This document shows, piece by piece, positions 48,949 to 57,160 of a stretch of 64,000 bases of DNA (the first letter of the stretch is position 1; the number at the start of each line of letters is the position of its first letter). The notes below the pieces were generated by a model, which was given only the letters and a program-made list of their open reading frames with translations, did no database searches and had not been told where the DNA came from. The DNA is taken from positions 156,165 to 220,164 of the forward strand of contig NZ_GL476314.1 of assembly GCF_000148725.1 (NCBI RefSeq). Direction: 5' to 3'. Origin of the DNA: Roseibium sp. TrichSKD4. GTDB lineage: Bacteria > Pseudomonadota > Alphaproteobacteria > Rhizobiales > Stappiaceae. The translations under genes and the position numbers were made by a program.

Positions 48949-51383
48949 CGACTGAGTTCCGGGAATGTCGTAGCATTCTTGTGACTAGGATCATTCGATC
49001 TCGCAGTGGTTTGTTGTTCAGTTTGCACCCGGTTTCAAACTGCAATTTGCAGCATAGTACTCTTCTGATTTTAATAGGCGCGCTTGTAACTGCCCCGTTG
49101 ACAGCTGGTGCAAGTGGTTGGGTCGCAGGCCTGATCGTTCTAGGAGAGGCCGTCGTCTTTGCACTGCCTGACTTTGTCGAAGCAGCAAACGCGGATAGCG
49201 AAGAAGAACGTAAGCAGCATTTCAAAGCAGGGTTGATCAATTTGGTGCTTGGGTTGGCGATCCCGCTCGCGGCCAAGGGCGTGAGCCTTATTGCCAAAGA
49301 GGGCCTCGCGGCAGCCAAAGGCCTAGGCAGGAATATTCTCAGCAAATTGGAGGAACCGCTCACACAGGAGAGCCCATTCTTGATGAATACTCTTCAGGAC
49401 CTTGCTGAAAGTGAAGAGGTCTCTGTTCTCGGTGAAGTCAGGAACGCGTCCAAGGTGCCGGAAAGGTTCAAGGTTTCAGCTGAAGAACTTCCGGGAAAGG
49501 CCGACTACAAGTTCCACGAGCAGGGATATTTTCGCGGTCTTTATGTCAACTCGGAAGAGAATTTGGCAATCAGCTTGGACGGAGGAGAAACATTCATTCC
49601 AGTCTCGAGTGGCAGCGGAACCAACGAGTTCAAACTGGTCGGTAGATCAACCACATTCGTGCGACGTGCGGACGGATCATTTGACTTCAAATTCGTTTCC
49701 AGACCGCCGGGCGGAACCCCGTTCGACCCAGAGCAAGCCGCGTCTCGTTCAACTCAGAAACCAGGTGTTCGGCCCCCAGAAGAAATCGAACTTGAACCCG
49801 TTCCAACGACATCTGCGGCGACCTTGTCGATGTACAAATTGAACGGCCTGTTAGATCAGGTTGAAAACATATCGGAAGACGCGCGAAAAGCTGTCGTCGA
49901 AGAGTTTTCTCAAATGCCAGCAGAGAGGCAAGAGCTTTTCCTTTCGCGACTGGAAAAAGAGATTGGGAATGGCAACGGGAAGCGCTTCTTGGATCGTTTT
50001 ACAGGAACGAAACCGGTGCCCGAGGCTACCGAGTCTGTTTCTCCGTTTGAATCCAAGCCAATCAGCAGAGCGCTGCGTAAGGAACTTGACAGGCCCTGGT
50101 TGAAGGGACGGTTAAAATCTGAAGAATTCAAGGAAGTCGAAGGCGCGGTCAAAAACAGTTCCCCTGACGATCGAATGCTCTTCCAGAAAGCGCTGCAGCG
50201 AACCCGCAAAAACTCGAAGGCGGACTTTGCATTGGCATCGGCGCGTGTGCCTCAGGCCGACAGGAACGCATTCGCGGAAGCATGGCTTAGTAAAAGACCC
50301 ACAGCGCTATTCGAAAATCTCAAGGGATACAACGAAGATGGTAGTATAAAGTTTAAATTGCCGCAAGGTATGTCGGATGAGTTGAAAGAGTTCCTTGAAA
50401 CCACAGCTAAAGAAAACATGTCCGAAAAGGAAGTGAAGCAGCTTGTTGACGAATGGTTGACAAAGAGATGGCCTGATCATTTTCCTGCCGATGGTAAGGC
50501 CGCCGGTTTTACGAGAATTTTCACGAGTGCTGCGGGCAGGCAATATCTTGTGATTGGGCTGATTACCGGCGGAATTCCTACACTCGGCTTTATTGCATAC
50601 CTGGCAGCGACATCGGATTCAAGTAGTCCAACAGCAAGTGGCGACGGCACCAAAAATACGGCGTCTCCAAACGGCCCCACAGGTGCCAACAACAATGACC
50701 CAACGGCGCCCTATGTCACCGAATTGCCGGACCTAAGCCGTGGACCAAACTGGGAACACCACAGCACAGAAACTTCAAGGTACTATGGTCCAGCGGAACC
50801 TAGGCCTGACAAGAATGGGGTCGTGAGAGGCTCAAACGGCAAAATAATTGGCACGTACGACCAAAACGGAAACCTAATTAAAGCTGGTTCAACCACCGAG
50901 ATCATCAGACCTGATGGCAGCTATATCGGAACATATGTAAAAACAAAGATCTTCAAAGAAGACGACACGACAACACCTGAAGCAAACGAAGCCGGAAAGC
51001 AATTTTGGATCATTAAAGACAAAGCTGGAAACATTGTCGACACAGACGGCAATGTGATAGCAAAATACGTGGGCAAAAAAGATCATCCCACAGTGAAATT
51101 CGAAGATGGACGGCCATTTACTCAAGAGGTCTACGTCACAACTGACGGACAACAGAACCCTTCCGGCAATGGGCCACTAGAGGTTTATGTTTATTGGGAT
51201 GATTTGTATGGCTGGGAAGGCTACGCCACTCCCTACCGCACCAATATCAATCGCTCTCCCTACTGGCGCACGTTTACGGTCAATGGAGAAGCGAGAACAT
51301 ACTATTACCCAAAGGAAGGGAAGCCCTATCTTGTAGAGGAAGAGGGTTCCACCTCCAGAGCGGACATCGGTACTATAACTTAA
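48897..51383 (+). CDS. Large orphan protein with hydrophobic hairpin, effector-like
   Basis: An 828-residue protein I do not recognise. Residues 55-90 and 112-135 are hydrophobic (TLLILIGALVTAPLTAG, INLVLGLAIPLAAKGVSLIA), and another helix lies near 548-570. A small domain follows the first pair (KFHEQGYFRGLYVNSEENLA, TFIPVSSG). The middle is helical and charged. The C-terminal 200 residues have repeated NGKIIGTYDQNGN, DGSYIGTYV and AGNIVDTDGNVIAKYV turns. Two buried helices followed by such modules recall C-terminal parts of large dermonecrotic-toxin-like effectors; this is weak inference. The frame overlaps the integrase by 52 bp and has no good start site, so the N-terminus may be a deletion junction. 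Confidence 0.6.
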   Translation: MDVEGDLSRTKPCDPSLTTEFRECRSILVTRIIRSRSGLLFSLHPVSNCNLQHSTLLILIGALVTAPLTAGASGWVAGLIVLGEAVVFALPDFVEAANADSEEERKQHFKAGLINLVLGLAIPLAAKGVSLIAKEGLAAAKGLGRNILSKLEEPLTQESPFLMNTLQDLAESEEVSVLGEVRNASKVPERFKVSAEELPGKADYKFHEQGYFRGLYVNSEENLAISLDGGETFIPVSSGSGTNEFKLVGRSTTFVRRADGSFDFKFVSRPPGGTPFDPEQAASRSTQKPGVRPPEEIELEPVPTTSAATLSMYKLNGLLDQVENISEDARKAVVEEFSQMPAERQELFLSRLEKEIGNGNGKRFLDRFTGTKPVPEATESVSPFESKPISRALRKELDRPWLKGRLKSEEFKEVEGAVKNSSPDDRMLFQKALQRTRKNSKADFALASARVPQADRNAFAEAWLSKRPTALFENLKGYNEDGSIKFKLPQGMSDELKEFLETTAKENMSEKEVKQLVDEWLTKRWPDHFPADGKAAGFTRIFTSAAGRQYLVIGLITGGIPTLGFIAYLAATSDSSSPTASGDGTKNTASPNGPTGANNNDPTAPYVTELPDLSRGPNWEHHSTETSRYYGPAEPRPDKNGVVRGSNGKIIGTYDQNGNLIKAGSTTEIIRPDGSYIGTYVKTKIFKEDDTTTPEANEAGKQFWIIKDKAGNIVDTDGNVIAKYVGKKDHPTVKFEDGRPFTQEVYVTTDGQQNPSGNGPLEVYVYWDDLYGWEGYATPYRTNINRSPYWRTFTVNGEARTYYYPKEGKPYLVEEEGSTSRADIGTIT

Positions 51384-51421
51384 CGTCTCGCAATTTGTCT
51401 AATGCCTACACCTTGATTTGA

Positions 51422-51459
51422 TGTTTCTGTCGCAAACCTGCCGCTTTGCGACAGAAACA
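51422..51459. terminator. Perfect 15-bp stem-loop after the orphan gene
   Basis: TGTTTCTGTCGCAAA (51422-51436) and TTTGCGACAGAAACA (51445-51459) are perfect complements around an 8-nt loop, 39 nt after the stop. The A/T ends give a short U-run. Each arm contains CTGTCGCAAA, the same core as the IS6 ends nearby, so it could also be two fused IS ends. Confidence 0.6.
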
Positions 51460-51682
51460 AGGACTTGCAGATCGCTGTGTGTGCCTTGTAGCCAATTGTG
51501 GGAATGCGTCTGCCCTTGCATGCCTAATCACACTCAAGTAGCGCCAAATCCGGCAATACAGGTTCAACACCGCGATCAAATTGTAAAAAACGACCACACC
51601 TAAAAGGCCAGGACAAAATCATTGGGTATTTGCAGGTGTCAAACTATTGTTAAGGGCGAACGAATTAGCAATTGGTCCTGGA

Positions 51683-51905
51683 TTACGGGGCAAAGTCAAT
51701 GTCCGATGGAGGCACGTTTGCTGCCAAGCGGTAAGTTCGCGACAGAGCCCAGAAATCTATGCCGCCCTGAAGTTTTCCAACTTCCTCCATGAAACAACGG
51801 CGATTGCGCAATTTTGTGAGCGGATCGCGCGTCGCGTAGAAACGCAGTTCCTGCTGGCCAGAGAGCATCTTCTGTGCGGAGCGCATCTTGGCATAGAGTT
51901 CTTCG
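51683..51905 (-). pseudogene. Fragment of a diguanylate cyclase (GGDEF) gene
   Basis: Reading leftward from the IS6 edge, the frame gives ATGPEELYAKMRSAQKMLSG, then RFYATRDPLTKLRNRRCFME, the start of a GGDEF domain (compare the consensus DxLTxLxNRRxF). After about EEVGKLQGG the similarity stops, before the GGDEF motif itself. The 5' part is removed by the IS6 element at 51906. The remainder (51384-51682) holds only the stem-loop and no gene. Confidence 0.6.
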
Positions 51906-52797
51906 GGCCCTGTCGCATAGTTTTCTTGTTAACCCCGGCTTGAGAATTCGGTGATGAAAAGGCGTTCCGATTTGTTGGAGTGCGGGTTTATGATTCTGAA
52001 TGCCATTACCGAAAAGCTGAAGCGCCAATCAAAGGACGATTTCAAAGGGCGGCATTTCGAGGCATGGCTCATTGTTCAGGCCGTTGCCTGGTACTTGCGC
52101 TATCCGCTGAGCTATCGAGATTTGGAGGAGATGTTCCAGGAGCGTGGCTTCGAAGTAGATCACAGCACGATCAACCGATGGGTTCTTGCTTACGCGCCGA
52201 TGATCGAGAAACGGCTACGCCAGTTTCGCAGACCCCATTGCGGTTCAGTTCGCATTGACGAAACCTACGTCAAGATCCGCGGCAAGTGGCGCTACCTGTA
52301 CCGGGCCATTGACAAATGCGGCAATCCTGTCGACTTTCTGCTAACGGCAAAGCGCGACCTTGATGCGGCCAAACGATTTTTCCGCAAGATGCTGAAGGAC
52401 GAGCCCCTGCTATCGCCGGGGAAGATCGGTACCGACGGTGCAAATACCTTCCCGTCAACGATCAAAACGACCGTCGATGACCGGCTCCTGCGTCCAGATC
52501 CAGTACATTATGTCACCAAACATCTACAGCAAAGGATCGAAAGCGACCATTTCAGAGTGAAGAAGAACATGCCAAAGACCGGCGGTTTTCAATCCTTCAA
52601 AACGGCGCGACGAACGATTGCCGGTTTCGAGGCTATGCTCTGGCTGAAGAAGGGTTTCGGCTTCACTGGCGATTGGACTGTCAACGAACAGAATGGTTTG
52701 CTCGCGCAGCTCTTCGGACTTCAAAAGGTTAACAAAGAATGAAAATACCGCCGATCGCAGGGTAGCCTTATCCTGCTGAAAGGTTTGCAACACGGCC
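51906..52797 (+). mobile_element. IS6-family insertion sequence, copy 1
   Basis: The element runs from GGCCCTGTCGCATAG on the left to TTTGCAACACGGCC on the right, with imperfect IS6-type inverted ends. It differs from copy 2 (59016-59906) by one base in the transposase and by one extra C at the left tip. No 8-bp target duplication is present around it, so its present junctions were made by recombination. Confidence 0.85.
51951..52742 (+). CDS. IS6-family transposase (copy 1)
   Basis: A 263-residue DDE transposase. The HTH region is LRYPLSYRDLEEMFQERGFE with VDHSTINRWVLAYAP. The catalytic acids are in SVRIDETYVKIRGKW, GKIGTDGANTFPS and the Glu of HLQQRIESDHFRVKK. It is complete and identical to copy 2 except for Gly instead of Asp near residue 253 (NEQNGLLAQ). 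IS6 elements move replicatively and form cointegrates. Confidence 0.95.
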   Translation: MMKRRSDLLECGFMILNAITEKLKRQSKDDFKGRHFEAWLIVQAVAWYLRYPLSYRDLEEMFQERGFEVDHSTINRWVLAYAPMIEKRLRQFRRPHCGSVRIDETYVKIRGKWRYLYRAIDKCGNPVDFLLTAKRDLDAAKRFFRKMLKDEPLLSPGKIGTDGANTFPSTIKTTVDDRLLRPDPVHYVTKHLQQRIESDHFRVKKNMPKTGGFQSFKTARRTIAGFEAMLWLKKGFGFTGDWTVNEQNGLLAQLFGLQKVNKE

Positions 52798-52807
52798 ACA
52801 TGCGGTC

Positions 52808-54088
52808 TTACGTTTTTTCGGGTGTCCAGCTCAGAATTTCATATACTCGCTCGATTGGTTCAATGATCCAAGAGATCAGCGGACGTTGGTCAATGGAGAT
52901 GAAACCTGTAACCTCCAATCCATCACGTAATTTGGGCAAAATTTCCCGATCAAAGGTCGCGTCCCTGTTGAATGCAGCCTCAATTAGGAAAGAAGGTTTG
53001 TCCTCCGCGCTCTGAGACGGCAAATTTAAGTTTGGTAAACCTGTTTCAGAAATATTTGTGATGACAGCGGGAAAGGTACCCCATTCCGACACATCAAAAG
53101 TAACGAGTTCGATCCGTACCGCATGACCAACCGCTACATCTCTAAGGTTTCGACTTTGCACAACGAATTCTGTAAAAAATCCACCTTGTTCTCGATGATC
53201 TTGGGAAATCTGAATAAGGGGAGCCCCATTACTAAATACTGATGACCCCTTTTGTGTTCTTATATGTGTAACAAAACCATTGAACGGCGCTAAAAGGGTA
53301 ATACTATCTCGGTTTTCAAGATCCAGTAATTCCAAACTCAAAAGATCTATTTCGGCCATTACCTTTGTAATATCATTTTGAAGTGCTGAGGTGGTTTCCT
53401 GATTTCTCTTTTTCTGTTCCTCAGTGTTTCTTTGCAGGTGAAGAAGTCCCAATTTTTCTCGTATATGCCTTTGCTCTGTATCATTTATTTTTAAGAGACA
53501 AGTCTCTCTCTGATCTTCTGAAACAACACCACGATCGTGTAATGTTTGCAAGCGATCGCATTTCTGCTTGAGTAATTTCTCTTCTCCAGATATTGTTCTT
53601 AAAAGATGCTTATGAGTAGATTCTTCATTCGCTAACTGCCGTGTAGTTACGGCATGAGTCTCTTGTTCTAGTAGCAACTTATCTTCGAAGTTTGTTTTTT
53701 GGTTCTCTAGCTGCAAGATTCTCTTTTTGATACGCTCGCGCTCAATCTCGTTGGCATCACCTTTTTCTTCCCGTACAAGATCTGTGCCGATAGCGATTAG
53801 GGGTTGATTCTTCTTTACTGACTCGTCCCTCGACACCATCACCTCTAGTATACGTCCAGCCCGAGGAGCGGCAATATTTGCGATTAAACCCTGTGCTCTG
53901 ACTTGCCCCTTTACTTTCCGAATTTCAGGCAATTTTACGGATATGGCCAACGAAATCGCAGACAAGAACGTAGTCGATAATACGAACACAATAATTTTAG
54001 TTGAAAAGTGTGTGGATGGTAGACCGCGGATAACCCAAGCTGCAACGTTGTTTGTTTTAGCGTGTCGCAGTTGACCAGACGAAGGCAT
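52808..54088 (-). CDS. HlyD-type membrane fusion protein of the peptide exporter
   Basis: A 426-residue periplasmic adaptor. One N-terminal membrane helix (IIVFVLSTTFLSAISLAISV, about residues 30-50) is followed by the first half of a biotinyl-lipoyl-like domain (GLIANIAAPRAGRILEVMVS). A long coiled coil covers about 110-265 (RKRILQLENQKTNFEDKLLL-type sequence). The second lipoyl half is ITLLAPFNGFVTHIRTQKG, then a beta-barrel region. It would link the ABC exporter to an outer-membrane channel, which is not encoded here. It is the last gene of the leftward operon, 6 bp after the acyltransferase, and its stop lies 10 bp from the IS6 end. Confidence 0.85.
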   Translation of the reverse strand: MPSSGQLRHAKTNNVAAWVIRGLPSTHFSTKIIVFVLSTTFLSAISLAISVKLPEIRKVKGQVRAQGLIANIAAPRAGRILEVMVSRDESVKKNQPLIAIGTDLVREEKGDANEIERERIKKRILQLENQKTNFEDKLLLEQETHAVTTRQLANEESTHKHLLRTISGEEKLLKQKCDRLQTLHDRGVVSEDQRETCLLKINDTEQRHIREKLGLLHLQRNTEEQKKRNQETTSALQNDITKVMAEIDLLSLELLDLENRDSITLLAPFNGFVTHIRTQKGSSVFSNGAPLIQISQDHREQGGFFTEFVVQSRNLRDVAVGHAVRIELVTFDVSEWGTFPAVITNISETGLPNLNLPSQSAEDKPSFLIEAAFNRDATFDREILPKLRDGLEVTGFISIDQRPLISWIIEPIERVYEILSWTPEKT

Positions 54089-54094
54089 TTGAGA

Positions 54095-55009
54095 TTAATT
54101 CCTGTCTAGGTTCGAGGGTTGAAAGTAAGCCATAAACATAAACCAGTTACGCCACTCAAGCGGGTGTGCTGATATCTCACGACCAAGTATATAAGAAAGT
54201 TCAGTCATTCTTACCTGTTCGTCCGCCGAATATTCAACTAGCAATGTAAACTCAGGTGCGGACCTGTCTAACACGTTTCCGCGCGCATGACCCACCATCA
54301 TCCGGGCTTTAAGAATAGCACGTAATCGCAAAACACCGGCGCTCAAACGCGCAGGCCGACCCAATAGCCGACAATCCTGCGTTGCACCAAAACGACCAGG
54401 AAGATCAGAGAAACAAATAACAACTCCTGGCATTTTTCGACACATTTTTACGCATGACTTTAAAGCGCCTGCTTTTTCTAAAGACCAAAGATGTGCTTCG
54501 CGCGTTTCCGCGAAAGTGTTCCATAATCGTGCTTCACGCCAACTACGTGAACCAGTTGCAGCAATACAATGAATAGGTATTTCCCGTGGAATCAGTTTGT
54601 CAATGGCCCACATTAGATTAAACATGCTTGAGAAATGAAAGGCTGCGAAAACAATATTTTGTTCAATTTTACATAGCTTTTCTATTTCATTTCCATTCAC
54701 ATTAACTAATCTGATGCGGCCAGCATAGTACTCTGTCTCCTTTGGGCTAGCTTTTGCTAACAATGTTCTGCAAGCAACCATCAACGGTCTGCGATATATC
54801 CCGTGCCATTTGCTCTGCTTGATGATCGGGTATACTAAGAGCTGCTTCGAAATGCTTTTCATCAAAGGCGAAACTCCTAGATATGTCTTTGAAAGAAAAT
54901 CCGCCACCCAAGACACGAGCCTATAATACTTTGCTGGTAGGATTCTCAATAGACAGCTAAAAGCGGTAATGTGCAAGTATATAATTTGTGAAGAACCAAT
55001 AAAATGCAT
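54095..55009 (-). CDS. LpxL-like lysophospholipid-acyltransferase-fold protein
   Basis: A 304-residue protein with the outline of lipid A lauroyl/myristoyl transferases: a hydrophobic N-terminus (LHITAFSCLLRILPAKYYRL), then VFAAFHFSSMFNLMWAID at the HX4(D/E) position, GVVICFSDLPGRFG at the second conserved region, LSAGVLRLRAILKARMMVG, and the C-terminal ISAHPLEWRNWFMF corresponding to HPEQWxWxHRR. The acidic partner of the catalytic His is replaced by Phe, so the mechanism is altered or the enzyme is inactive. It sits inside a peptide-export operon (gaps of 2 and 6 bp), which suggests that it acylates the peptide or alters the envelope for immunity. Confidence 0.65.
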   Translation of the reverse strand: MHFIGSSQIIYLHITAFSCLLRILPAKYYRLVSWVADFLSKTYLGVSPLMKSISKQLLVYPIIKQSKWHGIYRRPLMVACRTLLAKASPKETEYYAGRIRLVNVNGNEIEKLCKIEQNIVFAAFHFSSMFNLMWAIDKLIPREIPIHCIAATGSRSWREARLWNTFAETREAHLWSLEKAGALKSCVKMCRKMPGVVICFSDLPGRFGATQDCRLLGRPARLSAGVLRLRAILKARMMVGHARGNVLDRSAPEFTLLVEYSADEQVRMTELSYILGREISAHPLEWRNWFMFMAYFQPSNLDRN

Positions 55010-55011
55010 AT

Positions 55012-56232
55012 CTATGCCGCCTTGACTACTTTAAGAGCCCCATTATCCAGCTCAAATATTTGATCGGCTGAGTCCCGAATATTTTTTTGGTGGGACGCGA
55101 CCAGCTTTATGCACGGAAGCTTCTTGATGTCGTCCCAAATATCGTTTGCGGTATCAACATCAAGATTTGCCGTAAACTCATCCAAATACAAAATGTCAGG
55201 AGCACGGTAAATAGCTCGTGCAATCAGTAATCTTTGAATCTCACCTGTAGACAAAATATGTCGCGCTATAGAAAACTCTGTCTTATCTCCATGATCCAAC
55301 TCCTTGATTCTGTTGGAGATCCTCGCAATATCGATGGCTTTGGCATAGCGTTGGTCATCAACAAATCCATGAAAAGATGTGATGTTTTCTTGGATTGTAC
55401 CGGAAAAAAGGGTATCTTTTGGTGTTACAGTCGCAACGTGGTTTCGAATTAATGGAATTGATTTTTCCTCTACATCTTTTCCATTTACTTGAATGCTACC
55501 TGCGGCTGTTGGAATAATCCCAACTAAAGCGCTAAGAAGCGTACTTTTTCCGGCGCCTGTTTTGCCGATAAACACTGCAGTTTGACCCTGTTTAATTGTG
55601 AGTGTGACATTTTCCAAAATCACATCAAGACTGCCTAATGGCGAAATGGCCAAATCGCGGCATGACAGAGACAGGAAAGGGGTTGGCAAAACATTTTTAC
55701 TGTGATCAATATCGGGCTTAGTTTGAACAATGTCCGCCATACGATCAATATGGACCAGAGCAATGTTACGCTCGAGCAACGTGTTGAAGATGCGAATAAA
55801 ATTATCGCCAAAGATATTTTTATATTGGATGTAGGCATAGGCCGCACCCACCGTAGCCTCGCCATTGATGATCCTGTAACCTGCCCAAGCGACCACAAGC
55901 AACTGCTCTGCGTGAAGTACCGCTTGCGACAAAGTATCAAAGGTGATGCGGTAGTTTTCTTTTTTGCGGCGTGCCTTTAAGCTCTGATTCAAGGAGCGCG
56001 CCCAAAGATTGCTTAGCGGGTTCACTACGTCAAAAACCTTGACCGAGAATATTCCTTCAACAGCTTGCAACATCCGACCATCCGCATCGGCTTTGCATGA
56101 AACTTCCTCAGCAGTGTAGCGACGTAATGGACCATAAAGGAGTATTCTGAGAAAAGAGAAAAGTACTAACCCAGAGAAGGAAATAAGAGCAAGAATAACA
56201 TCATAGTATATCATCATCACAATAGAAAACAA
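55012..56232 (-). CDS. Peptide exporter, C-terminal half: membrane and ATPase domains
   Basis: A 406-residue fragment that begins at a TTG and lacks the N-terminal part, encoded in another frame upstream. Membrane helices occupy about residues 1-35 and 105-125. The ATPase has Walker A GKTGAGKST (223-231), signature LSTGE (327-331), Walker B ILYLDE (347-352) and the switch His in VASHQKN. The Q-loop glutamine is replaced by Pro (TVTPKDTLFSG), an unusual change. Together with the upstream half it makes a bacteriocin-type PCAT exporter of normal length (about 694 residues). Confidence 0.8.
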   Translation of the reverse strand: MFSIVMMIYYDVILALISFSGLVLFSFLRILLYGPLRRYTAEEVSCKADADGRMLQAVEGIFSVKVFDVVNPLSNLWARSLNQSLKARRKKENYRITFDTLSQAVLHAEQLLVVAWAGYRIINGEATVGAAYAYIQYKNIFGDNFIRIFNTLLERNIALVHIDRMADIVQTKPDIDHSKNVLPTPFLSLSCRDLAISPLGSLDVILENVTLTIKQGQTAVFIGKTGAGKSTLLSALVGIIPTAAGSIQVNGKDVEEKSIPLIRNHVATVTPKDTLFSGTIQENITSFHGFVDDQRYAKAIDIARISNRIKELDHGDKTEFSIARHILSTGEIQRLLIARAIYRAPDILYLDEFTANLDVDTANDIWDDIKKLPCIKLVASHQKNIRDSADQIFELDNGALKVVKAA

Positions 56233-57094
56233 CAGCCAAATAAAGAGAGGAGAGCGCTACAAAATGATCGGTAAGAAACTCTGAAATCTTTTCCGCCGAG
56301 CCAATCCGTGCCAAAATATCAGCGGGAAACCTATTAGTGAAGTACAGGAAGGGTAACTTGAAAAGATGAGACGCGTTCGCATTTGACAATTTGCCAATCA
56401 GCGACACAGTCAAGATGTTCCTCAGCCAGTCCGTAAGAAATCGATAAACAGCCTCAAAGACATATATGACGCCAAATATAATTGCGAATGATATTAGAAG
56501 TTCAGTTGAGCTGTTTCGGATGGCCTCATCGACTACCAATTTGACATAGCTGGGTGCGGCCAAGAACAAAATCTGCAGAAATATACCACATAATAGTGCT
56601 GTAGAAAAATGTGTATTCACGCCAGCTAGAGCACGTACAAATTGCGAAATGCTAAGGAAGTCTAAAGCGCTATGCATGTCAGCATAGTTTTTGGTAGGTG
56701 TCACTTCTATTGCATATCCTGAGATATACTCTCTAGCCTCCTCTAGTCGAATCCTCCTTCTGCCCAAGGCAGGATCAACAATGGTTAGTGTTTGCCGAGA
56801 GGCATATTCAAGAATCACAAAATGATTATCACCCCAATGCAAAATGCATGGCGTCTGAAGTGCACATATTTCGTTTTCTTCAAAAGCTAATACACGGGGC
56901 ACCAACCCGTAGGTGTCCGCAATCCGGCTAAGCTCAAAAAGTGATAATCCAGATTCCAGACGCACGGGATATTTAGTACGCAGGGTACGTAAGCTAACTT
57001 CACGCTTAAAGTGACCAGTGAGCATTGAAATGCAAGCAAGGCCACACTCGGTAACTTGGTCTTGAAAAACTGGTCGTACCACTCGTTGCCTCAA
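56201..57094 (-). CDS. Peptide exporter, N-terminal half: C39 peptidase and first helices
   Basis: A 297-residue fragment. Residues 1-130 are a C39 peptidase that removes double-glycine leaders: Gln11 (oxyanion hole), Cys17 in QVTECGLAC, His91 in GDNHFVIL and Asp107 in IVDPALG are all present. Membrane helices follow (FSTALLCGIFLQILFLAAPS, and ISFAIIFGVIYVFEAVYRF). The frame ends early (FYCDDDIL), and the continuation is in the +1 frame, joined near 56,243. The start may be TTG 57094 or GTG 57082, which has GAGG 6 nt upstream. It lies 66 bp after the precursor gene, behind an attenuator. Confidence 0.85.
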   Translation of the reverse strand: MRQRVVRPVFQDQVTECGLACISMLTGHFKREVSLRTLRTKYPVRLESGLSLFELSRIADTYGLVPRVLAFEENEICALQTPCILHWGDNHFVILEYASRQTLTIVDPALGRRRIRLEEAREYISGYAIEVTPTKNYADMHSALDFLSISQFVRALAGVNTHFSTALLCGIFLQILFLAAPSYVKLVVDEAIRNSSTELLISFAIIFGVIYVFEAVYRFLTDWLRNILTVSLIGKLSNANASHLFKLPFLYFTNRFPADILARIGSAEKISEFLTDHFVALSSLYLAVVFYCDDDIL

Positions 57095-57109
57095 TAATAT
57101 TACAAAGAA

Positions 57110-57134
57110 CCGGAGCTGCGATTAGCAGCTCCGG
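57110..57134 (-). terminator. Attenuator hairpin between precursor and exporter
   Basis: CCGGAGCTGC (57110-57119) and GCAGCTCCGG (57125-57134) form a perfect 10-bp stem with a 5-nt loop. Leftward it is followed by TTCTTTGTAATATT, a moderate U-run. Such partial terminators commonly give more precursor than exporter transcript. Confidence 0.7.
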
Positions 57135-57160
57135 CAGCAAAAAAATATTTTATGAAAGGA

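Noticed and set aside
48653-49363. A 236-codon minus-strand frame across the integrase end and the orphan gene
   Set aside because: Low-complexity composition, no start site, and it overlaps well-supported coding sequence.
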